This document shows positions 1 to 11,218 of a DNA stretch of 64,000 nt, one piece after another (position 1 is the first letter of the stretch; every line of letters starts with the position of its first letter). Source of the DNA: Coniochaeta sp. PMI_546 (lineage: Eukaryota > Ascomycota > Sordariomycetes > Coniochaetales > Coniochaetaceae). The stretch covers positions 1,550,001-1,614,000 of the forward strand of contig MU271150.1 of NCBI GenBank assembly GCA_021432605.1. The letters are read 5' to 3'. The translations under genes were made by a program, and so were the position numbers. The notes under the pieces are model-generated. The model was given only the letters and a program-made list of their open reading frames with translations. It was not told the origin of the DNA and did no database searches.

Positions 1-1810
1 ACGGCTCGCAAGACATATCCTGGCTTTGAAACGCGCACCGTCGTCTATGTTAGCTAACCGCAAAATAAAGCTGAGAAGAGGCTGGTGGTTGCCATCATGT
101 TCGTCCAAGGCGTCAATAAACAAGCACAGATTCAGCTCCTGCTTACTGGCGATCCATAGCAGTGCTTTCTCCATGATCTCTCTGGTCCAGTTGATGGAGA
201 AGGAAATGGCCCCGTCCTTTTCCGTAAAGACCAGACTGGAAGCTTCAGCCTCCAACAGCGGGCGCACGAAATTTGTCCTTTGGCTTAGGATTTGGTGCAA
301 GATGCCTCGAAGAAACCCTTCGAACGACTTCTGCAACCCGAAACCCCTGTCGTGGAAAAAGAAGCCGGCCATGACCCAGTATGAACTTGAATATCGAAGC
401 AGATGATGCCGCGTCATCGGGTGCTCAAGAGCAAGCTTCATGATCGTTGACTTTCCGGATCCCGGTTTGCCACTTATCCAATACAGCGGCGATTGGATGT
501 CTCCGCTAAGCCAGCTTTCGAACTGAACCCGCTCCTCGAAGAGCCAAGTATAAGTATCCTCAAACTGTTCGCCGATCATCCGGAATCTCTCTCGAGTTTC
601 ATGCCGATCTAGAGTTGCTAAGCAGTCTGAATAGGTCAGCTGAGAGTGAACATGTCAGCACTGGATAATCAACTTCAATTACCCTTAACGAGCTGTTCAT
701 CTCCTATCGTGGCCAGATTTTGTCTGTAACCAGAGTACCCGAAGTGGCTGAGCTGCATCGACTCTTCTGCATAGTGTTAGGCTGACACGAGTGAAGGCAC
801 ATAAACACGACGTACCTGGCTCTGAATTATCTCCCTGTATCCAGGTCAGCAGTATGGCACTCACTCGCCTGAAACCTACATCATCTAAGCCGGAAAACCT
901 CGCCATTTTCTCGATGATTTGCATGTATGGAACCACGGCTCTCAGCGGGATGGTCCAATGTCGCCGAAAATGCATCCACGACCATGGTTCCTTTCGTCTT
1001 CAGCTCCTCACGGAATGAATGGACCTTGAGCTTCCCTTCGGCTAAAATCTGGGAGAACGTCCTGCCCACTCTCTCTAGTACCTCTGACTGGACCTCGAGG
1101 GCGCGAAGGATATTCATGTTTGGGTCCTGGGCTGCCAACACCCTGGACATGCCATACGCAATCTTGCCAACCGAAGCAGTCTTGGAGCCCCTGTGCGGCG
1201 TGCCGAGAAAGCAAACACCGGCGGTTGCAGGCAGTACATTTTTCAGGAAAGTTGACTCTGTCCTGGAGAGGGATAGGGCTTCTTTGACGACGATACCACC
1301 CAGACTATGTGCGATGAAGATGATGGGGCGTTTTGTATCGGCCGTCGGGCTTCGCAGAGTGGCAATGTCCATCAGCAAAGTCTCGGCGTGCTGGAAGACG
1401 GTCGCCTTGGACACGGATGAGAAGAGGTTCTGAACCTTCACATCGTAACCCCAAGTAAAGATGCGGGCTTGTGGGAGGAGTTGGGGCAGAAGATCATAGG
1501 GCCAGAACACTTCCTGGTCTCCAGGGTGGAATGACCAGCGCATCTTCTTTTTTGAAGGGGCGCTGGACCCTGAGTCGTCCAACGACCGGGCAGGTCTCAC
1601 TAGCCGCGTCCAAGTATCCTTTGGATGGCCAAAGAGGCCGTGGATGAAGAAAATGCTTCAGGATAAGGATTGTCAGCATTATAAGCTGTGCCTTGTTAGG
1701 CTTCACCTATCGCTCAGTCTTTGGGCAACAACATACTCCACGACACAAGCTGTGCCCTCGGGCGGCTTGTACACCTGGGTAAGGCCATAGCGATGGATAT
1801 CCGGTGCCAT
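1..1810 (-). CDS. NLR-like STAND protein, alpha/beta hydrolase-NACHT (partial, C-terminus off the left edge)
   Basis: Inferred exons are 1810-1737, 1655-816, 766-683 and 626-1; the gene continues past position 1. Exon 1 encodes a start typical of fungal NLR-like proteins (MAPDIHRYGLTQVYKPPEG). After the first intron (GTATGT donor, GCTGAC branch) comes a serine-hydrolase fold with the oxyanion motif FFIHGLFGHPKDTW and the nucleophile elbow IAHSLGG, where Ala replaces the usual Gly of GHSLGG. Exon 4 holds a NACHT ATPase: Walker A GKPGSGKST (about 440-470) and Walker B LCLFIDALDE (about 95-125). Such proteins act in fungal non-self recognition and regulated cell death; this role is inferred from the architecture. 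The C-terminal repeat domain is not visible. One base in the A4 run at 906-909 breaks the frame between HANHRE and MARFSGLDD, so the gene is either a pseudogene allele or carries a sequence error. The family call is strong; the splice model is good. Confidence 0.82.
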
Positions 1811-3844
1811 GTATATAGGAACGTGGAGCCGTCCGTTGTGTGCCAGTGTACTAGGTAGGTGTACGATGATAAGGTAATACTCATGGCGGGGGTTTGGGCA
1901 TTGAGCTTGAGTGAAGCCTACATGTATAGGCTGACAACATCACGTGGTGCGCGTGCCTGCTGAGTCATGTAAGAGGTTCAGCTTGAACGAGGCTGATGAT
2001 GATGGCAAGCAAGTGTGTTTACTGAAGGGAGGTAACCCATGGTTTGATGTCAACACAAAAGCCAGATCACGATGGATCAATGGACAGCCGACCACCTCAC
2101 GTACTGTCAGGCTCAGGTCTATCAGGCCTTGTATCGAAAATGATCCACCTCTAGCAACAGGGTATTCCGTCGCGCTACAAAACGATCCGGGCTGACCGCC
2201 GAGCTCAAAAGGGTTCACATGCTCCTCAAAGAACACTACCAACTGGGGGATGTTAACGTTCAGCCGTTCAACTATAGAGCTCGATAGCGCAAGACTAGCT
2301 TTCTGTAAGCGGAGCTCTGAACTCGACGGGCAAGCCCAACAAAGTCACCCTAAATAAACGGGCGAGGAAATGCTTAAGATCCCTTACATTCTCCAACAGT
2401 GTTTACCTTGGTGGTATTCGTCTGCATGGACCTAGGCATTCTGGCAGTGTAGTGAGGATAGCCCCATTGCTAAGTGCCTTTTTGTCATGATTGCAACGAT
2501 CATTCGAGATTTCCAACGCCGTTCGGCACGTCCACGCCATGCAATCCCGATAAACCGTAGAGTTAAGGTCGGGATGGTGGACCGTTGAAAGGCGAGCAGC
2601 ACCCTATAGTCCTCTGATAGCATTCTCAATCCCAAATTGCGTCAAGCTAGAATAGCCTGTGCCACTATCACCTTCGTCAGCTATGATCTCCCCCTTTTCT
2701 CAGACTTCACCGTATCATTTTCGCATATCGCGTATCGCGTATTGCGTTGTCAGCCACGACACGGAGCAATGGTCTCTGCGGCGACCCCGAATGCACCGCT
2801 CTCCGGCATCGTTATAAGTGATAATAAACGACCGACGACGCTCGTGGGTTGGTTTTCAGCAAGTTGCTGTGTTCCGGGGCTTGTGGTTTGACTCAGCCTC
2901 CGTTCAGCAGCGGAAGGATTTGGAATCCAAAAAATGGGCCTCGGTGTGCCCAAGTCAAATTGTCTGAAGTACTGTTAGTCGTGAATTACAGGCAGAAAGA
3001 GACCGTAGGCTGCGAGTACACAGATCCGCATATTGAACGCTGTAAGCTTTTACCTTGCGAGGTGTGAAGGTGTTAGCGATCTTGGAGATGAGGGATTGAG
3101 GTTAGGATGCAATGTTCTGGAAATGCAGCGTTAGGCCGGGGTGTAAGTTTAGTGGTGCACGTTCCTTCCTCGTAGCTACACAATCCAATCACAAGGAATG
3201 AGGCAGCGTCATACGAGACTGTCTTCAGCGTTCGTCATCCCCGTCACCAACTGGACTTCTTCTGAGGTGAATGCGAAATTGTTGGCCTGCCCTGACAACC
3301 GGGCGGGTAAAATGCGCCCGTCATCACAGGTACAGTCCTTATTCGTTCCCAAGCTAAAGTGCACTCAGGTGATTTCATCAAGGGTGCTCACTCAAATCCA
3401 GAAGACTCGAAGGCCGGGTGAGGAAAGCGACAATGGTTGCCAAGGGCTGGGCACTTGCCAGCATGTGCTAGCATGCGTAACACTGCCACGATCCAGCAAC
3501 CATATGTAAAACGCCAAACCGCACCCCTCTCTGACATTTAACTCTCTCCTCTTCATCAAAATAAAAGCCTGAATAGTACACGTACCCATCCTAGGATATT
3601 GTCCTTGCATCTGTGGCTTGCATTCCACCTGTCGTCAGTGTCAGCCTCAAACACATCGACGTCAGACCTCGCGACCTTCTCTTGACATCCCGACTGTCTC
3701 CAACCCAACCACGCTTGGCTTGGTCTCATTTGACTAGACTACTTGGCACAACCCAACCTCACCCGACCGTGACTGTTCCGCTGGTTTTCTCAACTTTCAC
3801 CACTCTCCGAACCGCTTTCTTAAAACAAACCACCACATTAGAAA
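1811..3844. other. Intergenic, about 2.0 kb, between divergent genes
   Basis: This lies between the start of the NLR-like gene and the start of the RCR-type gene and should hold both promoters. Only short open frames without recognisable domains occur on either strand. CT-rich sequence at about 3640-3840 looks like the 5' leader of the downstream gene. No repeat, tRNA or transposon signature was seen. Confidence 0.6.
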
Positions 3845-4491
3845 ATGGCGCCATCAACGAGTCTTGATGGCCTGAATGGCCTCGTCGCGCGATAGTGAGT
3901 CTCCATGCGACGCATCTTACAATGGCTTTGGGAGAATTGTTGCTAACATTCGCTCTCAAGTGTCGGAAGCTGTCCAAGCGGCACATACTACAGCAATGGC
4001 TACTGCTACCGCAACAGCGGGTGGTATTTCTGGGGTCGTTGGCTTTTCGCCGGCATTGTCATCGCCTTTGTGATCGGTGCTATCGTCCTTCTAGGGTAAG
4101 CATTCCTTGCGACCCGAGGTACCTTTTCGCAATGGACCCTCTAACCATCTACTACAGATGCATTAATTCCCGCCGCCGGAGAAGGCAAGGACTTGCGCCT
4201 CGCTACGGAACAGGCTGGATGGCGCCCGCGCCCAAGTACAGTCCAAACAGCGGCGGCTACGTACCTCCGCCGCCTCAGTACACCTCGACTCCAATGCAGA
4301 ACTATCCTCCTCCGGGTCAACAGCAGCAGCCGCAGTACACGGGTCAGACGTTCAACAGCAACGATGGTTACTATGGAGGCCATAATGAGGGTGTTGCGCC
4401 GCCGCCGAATACGTACTATCCGCAGCGGGGTGTCGGCGGTGAGAATGTGTACGAGCCTCCTGCCGGCCCGCCACCTGGAAAGCATGCTTAA
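3845..4491 (+). CDS. RCR-type single-pass membrane protein (Congo red resistance family)
   Basis: Inferred exons 3845-3894, 3961-4095 and 4158-4491 give about 172 aa. Intron 1 has a GTGAGT donor, intron 2 a GTAAGC donor, and both have a CTAAC-type branch. The N-terminus has a short Cys/Tyr/Trp-rich lumenal part (CPSGTYYSNGYCYRN), then one membrane span at about residues 44-61. Next come a CINSRRRRRQG stop-transfer stretch and a Pro/Tyr/Gln-rich cytosolic tail with PPPPQY and PPPG motifs. This is the layout of the RCR family. In yeast, Rcr1/Rcr2 work in endosome-vacuole sorting and chitin deposition, using PY motifs to bind Rsp5. By analogy this protein is a trafficking or cell-wall regulator. 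The family call rests on overall layout and the basic-Cys junction. Confidence 0.75.
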
Positions 4492-6110
4492 GACAAATGG
4501 TACAACGTTGGACAAGACGCGAAGGGGACAGTAACGCAAGGATGCAGTTGGAATTGATGATATCGACGTCTGCAATAGTTATTCACTGGAGGCGTCAGGC
4601 GTTGATTTGCGTTACAGTGCCTGTTTGGGCTACGTGCATTTCTTTTTCTGAAAGAGCCAGGATCGCGTGAGACGAATGCGCTCTCCTGGCAGCAGTCGCT
4701 TCTGGATGCTTTACTGCGCGCAATGCTGTGTCGGCGATCTGCCGACCGATTATAGACAAAAATACCCATTGTTTATTGAGCTTCTGCGGCTACATGCATT
4801 TGTGACCTTGTGATCTGATGTGACGACCATTGCACCTCCTCTTGCGGATCACGGCATGAAGGACCAAAGAGCAAGATCAAATCATCAATGCTGACGCAGC
4901 CCTCTTGTCTTGGCAATGTTCATGATGCATGGCTCGTTGATGACGCAGGCCTCCATTGTGGCGATCTAGTGTGGCTGTACAGCTGGCGTCATGTGGCTCG
5001 TGACCCTGTTTTCTCGCCAGTTGCCGGCCGGCTTGTGCTTCGACTCACGGAGCACTGGGCGGCTTGACCTTGGTCCATCGCAAGCGTGGGGAGGTTGTGA
5101 GATGCCGCGCTAGCGCTCAGTTGCGGGGAGTGATATGATTTATTAGCGAGCCCCTGAAAATTGGCTGCAGGGCGCTGGACTTGTTGCAGCGGGACCTGGC
5201 GGTACCTTGCATGGAAAACCGTTTTCGTGCCTTGCCGTCGAGTTTTGGTGAGAGCAGTTTGGCGACGACAACCTCAACTGATTCATGTTGGTTGTCTGCC
5301 TTGTGTGCTGCTGAGAATGACAGTCACGAATAGTGTATTTAGAAGGAACGTCAGCTTCTCACAGTACCGACAGTTAGGTACATCCCTCCCAAACAACATT
5401 GGAAGTGTGATAAGCCCTTAGACCCTTGGCTCTATTTTCGGTGGCACGCTGTACAGCCCCCCTCAAGCTCCAGGGTCTCCCCAACCTCACGTTTCACACC
5501 AACGACTGAGACGGAACCCAAGAATCTTTTCCATTCCCTTTCCCATTCATCGTAGTCCAATTGGTCTTCTTTCGCAAGACAGTCAACCGCTCAGGCGACC
5601 ACGAGGCTCCCTTTTTGCGCTGTACAGTGCCTTTCCTTGAACCTCACCTTACTGTCGCTATTTTATCGTCTTTCCTGTTTCAATTCTACCGGATACCCAC
5701 CCTTGAACGCAATCGTTTAAGTGTTTATTTTACTTTCAGCCGTTGTCCCGAGCATCCGTATTATTATATTGTTGCGAAACTTCTCCAAATCCATCCTTAC
5801 ACTGTATACGCATTCAGCCAGTCCTGTCTTGTGCTGGGACTACAGAGATCTGTCGATTCCCGGTCCGCGAGACGATCATACACAAGCGAATACCGAGCCT
5901 CAGGATGGATCTGTAGCCCGAGCTCGCTTCCGTTCGCAACAGCACAACAGCATCCTTATTTCGTTGACAGCTGTTTCGAGACACGCTCCGTGCATCTGCG
6001 GAGGTCATCTGTATTGTCTATCTCACTGTTGAACCAACGTTCAGCAGTGAGCCGAGCACTAGTTCCGGTCGAGTTGTCGTGAGGGAGGAGGACTATATAC
6101 CGCCTTCAAG
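4492..6110. other. Intergenic plus long 5' leader, about 1.6 kb
   Basis: This holds the 3' region of the RCR-type gene and the promoter and leader of the next plus-strand gene. From about 5440 to 5760 the strand is CT-rich, as in fungal core promoters and leaders. A palindromic CCAATTGG lies at 5557-5564. A 173-codon open frame at 5561-6082 lacks an ATG at its stated start and has no domain; I take it as leader sequence. Confidence 0.55.
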
Positions 6111-7819
6111 ATGCCGTCAATCAATGTGGCCATGGAGAGGAGTCTGAGGCGAGGTGTTATGGACGCATTCAAGGACCTCCTGTCTGCCAGCCTGCAACCA
6201 GCATTAGCCCGCCGAGACGCCATCACCGACGCCCAAGGCCAGATCAGCGACGTCAAGACCGCCTTCTCGAGTTGGGATAACTGCATGAACGCAGTCTATT
6301 GCAAGTATGCTCTCCCTGCTCCCTTCACGAACAGATAACCAGGATCCGTACTCACAAATGCCCAAGATGGCCAGTAATAGCGATAATAATAGTCGGCGGC
6401 CTAATGATCTTCTCGGTGCTCTGGTGCGTGTCCCGCTGCCTCTGCTGCGGCCTTTCCTGCTGCTGCGAGTGCTGCTACTGCCTCAAGTGCTGCGGCAACT
6501 GCTGCGGGTGCTGTGACCCGCCACGCGGCAGGAAGCACAAGTACCTCGACGAGCCCTTCGTCCCGCCGCATCACGCAGGTGCCGGCGCGTACAAGTCACA
6601 CGAGCCTATGGTTGCTGGGCCGCCAGCGGCACCTTTCTCTACTGCGCCGTCATCGCCCTTCGCGACCGGTAGATCAGAGCACGCCCCGATGCCGCCGCAG
6701 TACGCCGAGTTCGATGTTAGTAAGAAGGGTGCTGCCGCTGGCGCACACGAGGACGCGTTGCCGGTCATGCCGACATGGGAGAGTGCAGGGAGCAAGAAGG
6801 TTCTGGTAGAAGAGGAGGAGGTCGAGATGGATCAGTTGAAGAAGCCGGAGGCCAGCAATGCTACTGGGAATACGAACGGGCAGAATGTGCCCCTTATGAC
6901 TGGTGCGAGCGCCATTCCTGGTCCGGTCAGCCCGATACCGTCACCGGACCACAGAAGTCCTTACTCCCCGCCGCCCGGAGCACCGGGTGCAAATGGTGGT
7001 TACATGGGCGCCTCTGCAACGGATCCGTATACGGGCGGCGGCAGGGGATATAACAACTACAACGGTCCAGGTGCATACGGTCAGTCGCAGACGTCTCTTG
7101 GAACGGATCAAGGGTACGGCATGGCCGGTGCAGCGATGGCGGGTGCCGGTCGGCGCTCACCAAGAGACTATAACAACACGGGCTACGGACAGGTCCCGCA
7201 CAACCAAGACGGATATCAAGACGCCTACTCCCAAGACCAGGGATACCCTCCGGCCCGACCGGCAGTGCCAGGCTATAACAGCTACAACTCCGGCCGTCAA
7301 GGCTCGTACGACGACTACAACCAGCAGCAAACCGCCAACCAGCCCTACGGCCGCGGCCAGAACCAAGGAATGCGCTCCCCTCCCCGAAACGGCCAATTGC
7401 CGCCCGCAGGAACCTATCCGCAGGAGCGCATGGGTCGCACGCCACCGCCGCGCGCGGCAGACTACGGCGGCGCGAGGACGTACTCGCCCGCACCGATGCC
7501 GCAGCCGCAGAGGCAGCCGACGTACGAGATGCTCGCGCCAAAACCTGCACCCGTGCCGCAGAGGCAGCCTACATACGAGATGCCCGCCGAGCCGGTCGCG
7601 TCTACAGGTAACAATGCCGGTTTTGACTTCGGCACCGGGTACAGCCGGCCGCAACAGAGCTCGCCGGCGAATGAGTACAGGTCAGAAATGCCGGCGCATA
7701 ATGATGGGTATGGCGGTAGCCGACCGCAAAGGCAGCAACAGGGGGCCAACGGGTATCCTGGTCATAGCGGTTATAATGCTGGCCAAGGACAACAGCAGCA
7801 GGGGTGGAGTGGCTTATAG
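6111..7819 (+). CDS. Cys-cluster single-pass membrane protein, 'fibroin-3 related' type
   Basis: Exons 6111-6304 and 6367-7819 give about 548 aa. The N-terminus is a soluble helix ending in WDNCMNAVYCKWP. A membrane span follows at about residues 66-84 (IAIIIVGGLMIFSVLW). Directly after it, 16 cysteines fall in 30 residues (CCC, CC and CxC groups), then a basic stop-transfer stretch (PRGRKHKY). The remaining ~400 residues are Pro/Gln/Tyr/Gly-rich and presumably disordered, with two copies of PQRQPTYEM. Similar Pezizomycotina proteins are annotated 'fibroin-3 related'; their function is not established. The juxtamembrane cysteines could be palmitoylated, which is inference. The start was chosen because it is the first ATG giving a continuous spliced frame. 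Confidence 0.8.
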
Positions 7820-8555
7820 TTGTCCATGACTACCGGGCGAGTGAGGTGTGAGCATGGTCAGAGGAATGATGTCCGGCGAGACAATTTAGATGGAGGATGT
7901 ACAATGTCATGTATAACCAGTCTTCATGGTATATTTGGAGGTGTTTTCCGGAACAGGTTGACGGAGCATTTACGACATTCGGGGTTTAGAGACGACAGAC
8001 AGACGGTGTTTTCCTTACGATTACTTTATTCAAGAAGAAGAGGCGATGGGGCCGTCACTAGGGTACAGGACAAGGCGTTCTTTGGTTTCGATGCGTCTGG
8101 GCGAGGGCATGTGGTTGTGGTCCTCCCTAGTTTAAGTTAGCTGGCATTCTTACTCTTGCTTTGATCAAGTTACACCTGAGCTTTGTCGCGATGGGTTGAA
8201 TGACCGTGGGGCCTGGCGATGGCAGCTCGTGTAGAAATGGATAGCTGCTGGCTATGACATGGCATCAGCAAAAATTGTTCGAGGCCACTACCCCTTTCAG
8301 CACATAATGAATTGTTGAGTACCGAGATATGCCAGCAAGAGATGTTTAAGGTATCACCTGCCCTTCAACTATGCTTTCTTTCTGCAAACTCCAAAGACCA
8401 AAGAGTTCCGGTCCAATGCGTATACAACCGTGCTATATCTAACCGAAACGCCAAACGATGGTGGTATGCAAGCGCTCAGAATGATGCCTACCCAAGCAGG
8501 ATGCCGATGCAAGCAGCGAAACAAGAACACAACCCTCAAACTGTGCCAACCATCT
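7820..8555. other. Intergenic between convergent genes, about 0.74 kb
   Basis: This lies between the stops of the Cys-cluster gene (plus) and the STIMATE-like gene (minus). It should hold both 3' UTRs and poly(A) signals. No coding potential, repeat or RNA gene was seen. Confidence 0.6.
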
Positions 8556-9856
8556 CTACTCATGCGGATACAGCTCCTTAGGCAGTAACCGTCCCCTCTC
8601 AGCCGGCGTCCGACTCGAACCACTCCCAATGATCGTCTGACTATCTCCATCCACATCGGGATCATACTCTCTGTCCTCTGCCGCCCTGATCGGCGAGATC
8701 GTCGCCGCCGCTTTCATCTTCCGACGCACCTCCTCAGCCTCACTATCCTCATCCTCCCCGTCACTCACCCCTGGGACGCCCTCGTACACCTCCCCGCCGC
8801 CCTCAGAACTCGTATCACTCCCATCAGAGTCGCCGACCTCCCCCGTCTCCTTCAGCTTGATAAACGAGTCGATGATGTAATATTGCATCGCATTCATGAT
8901 GAGCGGAAACAGCATCATCACAAACACGACCTGCAGCTTCTCGTTGCCCTCGGTCCAGCCGAGAGCCCAGTCGCCCACGCGCGATATCCACGGCATGGCC
9001 AGGAAGATTATCAGCACGCAAATTTTCATGCCGAACAGCCCGCAGAAGTAGATGAAGCTCTGCTTCAGCCACCACCACGCGTTGGGCGGGTGGCCATAGT
9101 TGCCTGACTGGATCGACTCTCTGGGTTTGCCGAGCGGCGTGAGGGCAACGAGACTGGTGTAGATTCGGAGGAGGACGATGAGGATTGGAATTCCGAGGGT
9201 TGTCTTAACCTAGTTAGTCATATCTCTCAAATTATACTGGGGAAAGACGGAGGACGGGGGCATACATCGATAGCCAAGTTCAACAAGTAGAAACTGCACG
9301 GGTTGGGTGTGTACTCGTCAACCCTGCCCCTAAGAGCCCTCGTCACCAATCCCAGGGCAACACTTCGGGCCGGCGTAGGAGTAAGCTTGATGCTGAACCG
9401 GCCCGACGTAAGCATCGACATGAACACGTTGGCAACGTGCACAAGCACGCTGCCAAAGACCTGCTTCGACACGTCAAAGAACCAGATCTTGACCGGCCGC
9501 TGGGGACGCTCCCTCCACCGCTTGTATACCAGTGCCAGCAGCGCCAAACCGCCGAGGGCGAGCTGCACGAAGAGTGCGAAGGGGCCTAGGAGGCGGCATT
9601 CGCCGTTGTCGTTGTGCGGGGAGGCTACTGCCATTGATTCTGGGGGTGTGGGGAAGACGGTGGATGTTGAGGTAGACATGGTGACGGTGACTACTGTGGC
9701 GGTGGTGGTGTCGTCGTGGTTGCTTGGATCGTCAACGCCGATTGCTGGCGGCGGACGCTGGTGCGTTGGCAGAGAGGTTACTGCTGCCGCGAAGGGGAGG
9801 GACGTGGCGTCTGCTGGGGGAACGAGGGCGTGTCTTATTTCGAGAGCGGGATGCAT
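8556..9856 (-). CDS. STIMATE/YPL162C-like vacuolar membrane protein
   Basis: Exons 9856-9266 and 9203-8556 give about 412 aa. The GTATGC intron falls between NLAID and TTLGIPI. After a Thr/Ser/Pro-rich N-terminus, several hydrophobic spans appear: LLGPFALFVQLALGGLALLALVY, the conserved KIWFFDVSKQVFGSVLVHVANV, NPCSFYLLNLAIDTTLGIPI, then two in exon 2. The conserved motif NAWWWLKQSFIYFCGLFGMK follows. The C-terminal tail is acidic (ESGD-rich). The order and motifs match the STIMATE (TMEM110) / yeast YPL162C family. Human STIMATE marks ER-plasma membrane junctions and regulates STIM1; fungal members are annotated as vacuolar membrane proteins. The role here is not established. Confidence 0.85.
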
Positions 9857-10759
9857 CTGCCGATGTAGATGGAGAGTGACGTAGCGGATATTTGAGTTGT
9901 GCCTCTCCTGTCAAGAAGAAAGCGCCTGTAGAGATAAGACGCAGCTCTTGCACACCCTTACAAAGCCATGAGGGATCGAGAGAACCAACAATATCACATA
10001 AAAAACTGACAAGAAGAGAAGAAGAACGTATAACGATCGAGTTAGGAAGAAGTGAAGATTGGTACGTGGTAGACCGGAGAGTAGGAGAATGAGGAGGCGG
10101 AGGTAACGATGGCGATGCACGAGGTCATAGCCTCTGTAGCAGCCTGGGCGCCAAGAGAAGTCTGACTGGTTACAGCACCCGTTGTTAAGGTTAAATGCTG
10201 CCCCACATCGGCATTTTCACGCTTGATGGGCTCCTAGTGTAAACTCCGCCCTATAACCTGATTTTAAATCTAGACTCTGTAGAACTACACATGGCAAGGC
10301 TGAGAGACAGACTGTGGTGGAGAAGGCTGCGAGAGTTCCACGTTAGGCTTCATCTCTGCCTTACGGTACAAGGCTAATTAATACCGTAACTGTAGAAGGA
10401 GATCTAGCTACGTGGTCATACGTTTGTGGCTGTTGGCAAAATCCTGGAGTATTTCACTGCGCTAGGCGAGGATATCACACCGACAGACGTCCTGTCAGCG
10501 CTTTGTGACGAGTCTAGTGGAGGAAAGGTGGTTTCAACTGCCTGAAGGTCACTTTCATCGGCACTGCTGGTCCACAGTGACCTTCAGTTTGAGGATGCCA
10601 AAGAAGCACAGCTCAAGGAGCATGCATTTTCCATTTCTCTTGCCAAGGTGATAACCGTGGGATGCGTCAACTAAACTCCGGTGCCGACCACCTGCGAGGC
10701 TAGTAGAAGCTCAGCCATTGCCCGGAACGACGCGTCTGAACGCTCCAACCGGCTCCCTG

Positions 10760-10767
10760 TATAAATA
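10760..10767 (+). promoter_or_regulatory. TATA-box-like TATAAATA
   Basis: TATAAATA stands 70 bp upstream of the first ATG of a 49-codon ORF (10830-10979). No longer plus-strand gene follows nearby, so this is either a promoter for a short transcript or chance. Confidence 0.25.
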
Positions 10768-10829
10768 CAACGCGAAATTCATAAAAAACCCAAACCATAA
10801 GCACCTGTCAACCGTTTGCCCTAGTCGTC

Positions 10830-10979
10830 ATGAATCGTGGCCGGGTAGCCCAGCTTCTGAGTTGCATGAGTTGCATGTTTAAGAGTGAAGAGTCGATAAT
10901 CGCCCGGCAGACCAGTTTAATCCTGCTCGTGGTTTTCGCCCAAGTCTGTGATGACAAATATTTGATACTCAACAGCTAG
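10830..10979 (+). CDS. Possible 49-aa small protein (unproven)
   Basis: An ATG-to-TAG frame begins MNRGRVAQLLSCMSCMF, has a hydrophobic stretch TSLILLVVFAQVC near its end, and sits 70 bp after a TATAAATA. The layout resembles a tiny membrane or secreted peptide, but there is no homology evidence and such frames arise by chance. Reported because the spacing is reasonable for a real transcript. Confidence 0.15.
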   Translation: MNRGRVAQLLSCMSCMFKSEESIIARQTSLILLVVFAQVCDDKYLILNS

Positions 10980-11158
10980 CAATGGCCGCCGGGCTAGGGG
11001 GCCTCCTAGGCGACCTCCGGCACCGTTGGCAATAGCTTCCGCATGAAGTGAGGAATCGTCTGTCGTGCGTGGTGGTGGCCGACGGAATTCGGCTTGCCTT
11101 TCTTGAGGATCGGTTTCGGTTTCTCCGAGGTCGTCCTGGTCGAGGAAGGCGGAGAAGA

Positions 11159-11213
11159 AGACGGGCCTACAGACTTTTGAGTTGTCTGTTGGCGGCTCTC
11201 TGTAGGCCCGTCT
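11159..11213. repeat. Perfect 15-bp inverted repeat (3' hairpin of SF3B6)
   Basis: The arms 11159-11173 (agacgggcctacaga) and 11199-11213 are exact reverse complements, separated by 25 bp. The hairpin would form in the SF3B6 mRNA starting about 6 nt after its stop codon. It could be a 3' UTR regulatory stem or the ends of a tiny decayed repeat. Confidence 0.7.
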
Positions 11214-11218
11214 AATCG

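Larger units (their letters stand above)
9857..11218. other. Intergenic, about 1.36 kb
   Basis: This lies between the start of the STIMATE-like gene and the stop of SF3B6. It contains an isolated TATAAATA followed by a 49-codon ORF, and a perfect 15-bp inverted repeat near the right end; both are listed separately. The rest shows no recognisable gene. Confidence 0.5.

Noticed and set aside
26-406. 126-codon plus-strand frame
   Set aside because: It is antisense to the NACHT exon, which carries Walker A and B motifs.
5561-6082. 173-codon plus-strand frame upstream of the Cys-cluster gene
   Set aside because: No ATG at its start, no domain; it lies in the CT-rich leader.
8605-8630. tRNA B-box-like GGTTCGAGTCG on the minus strand
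   Set aside because: It is within the coding sequence of the STIMATE-like protein and no cloverleaf forms.
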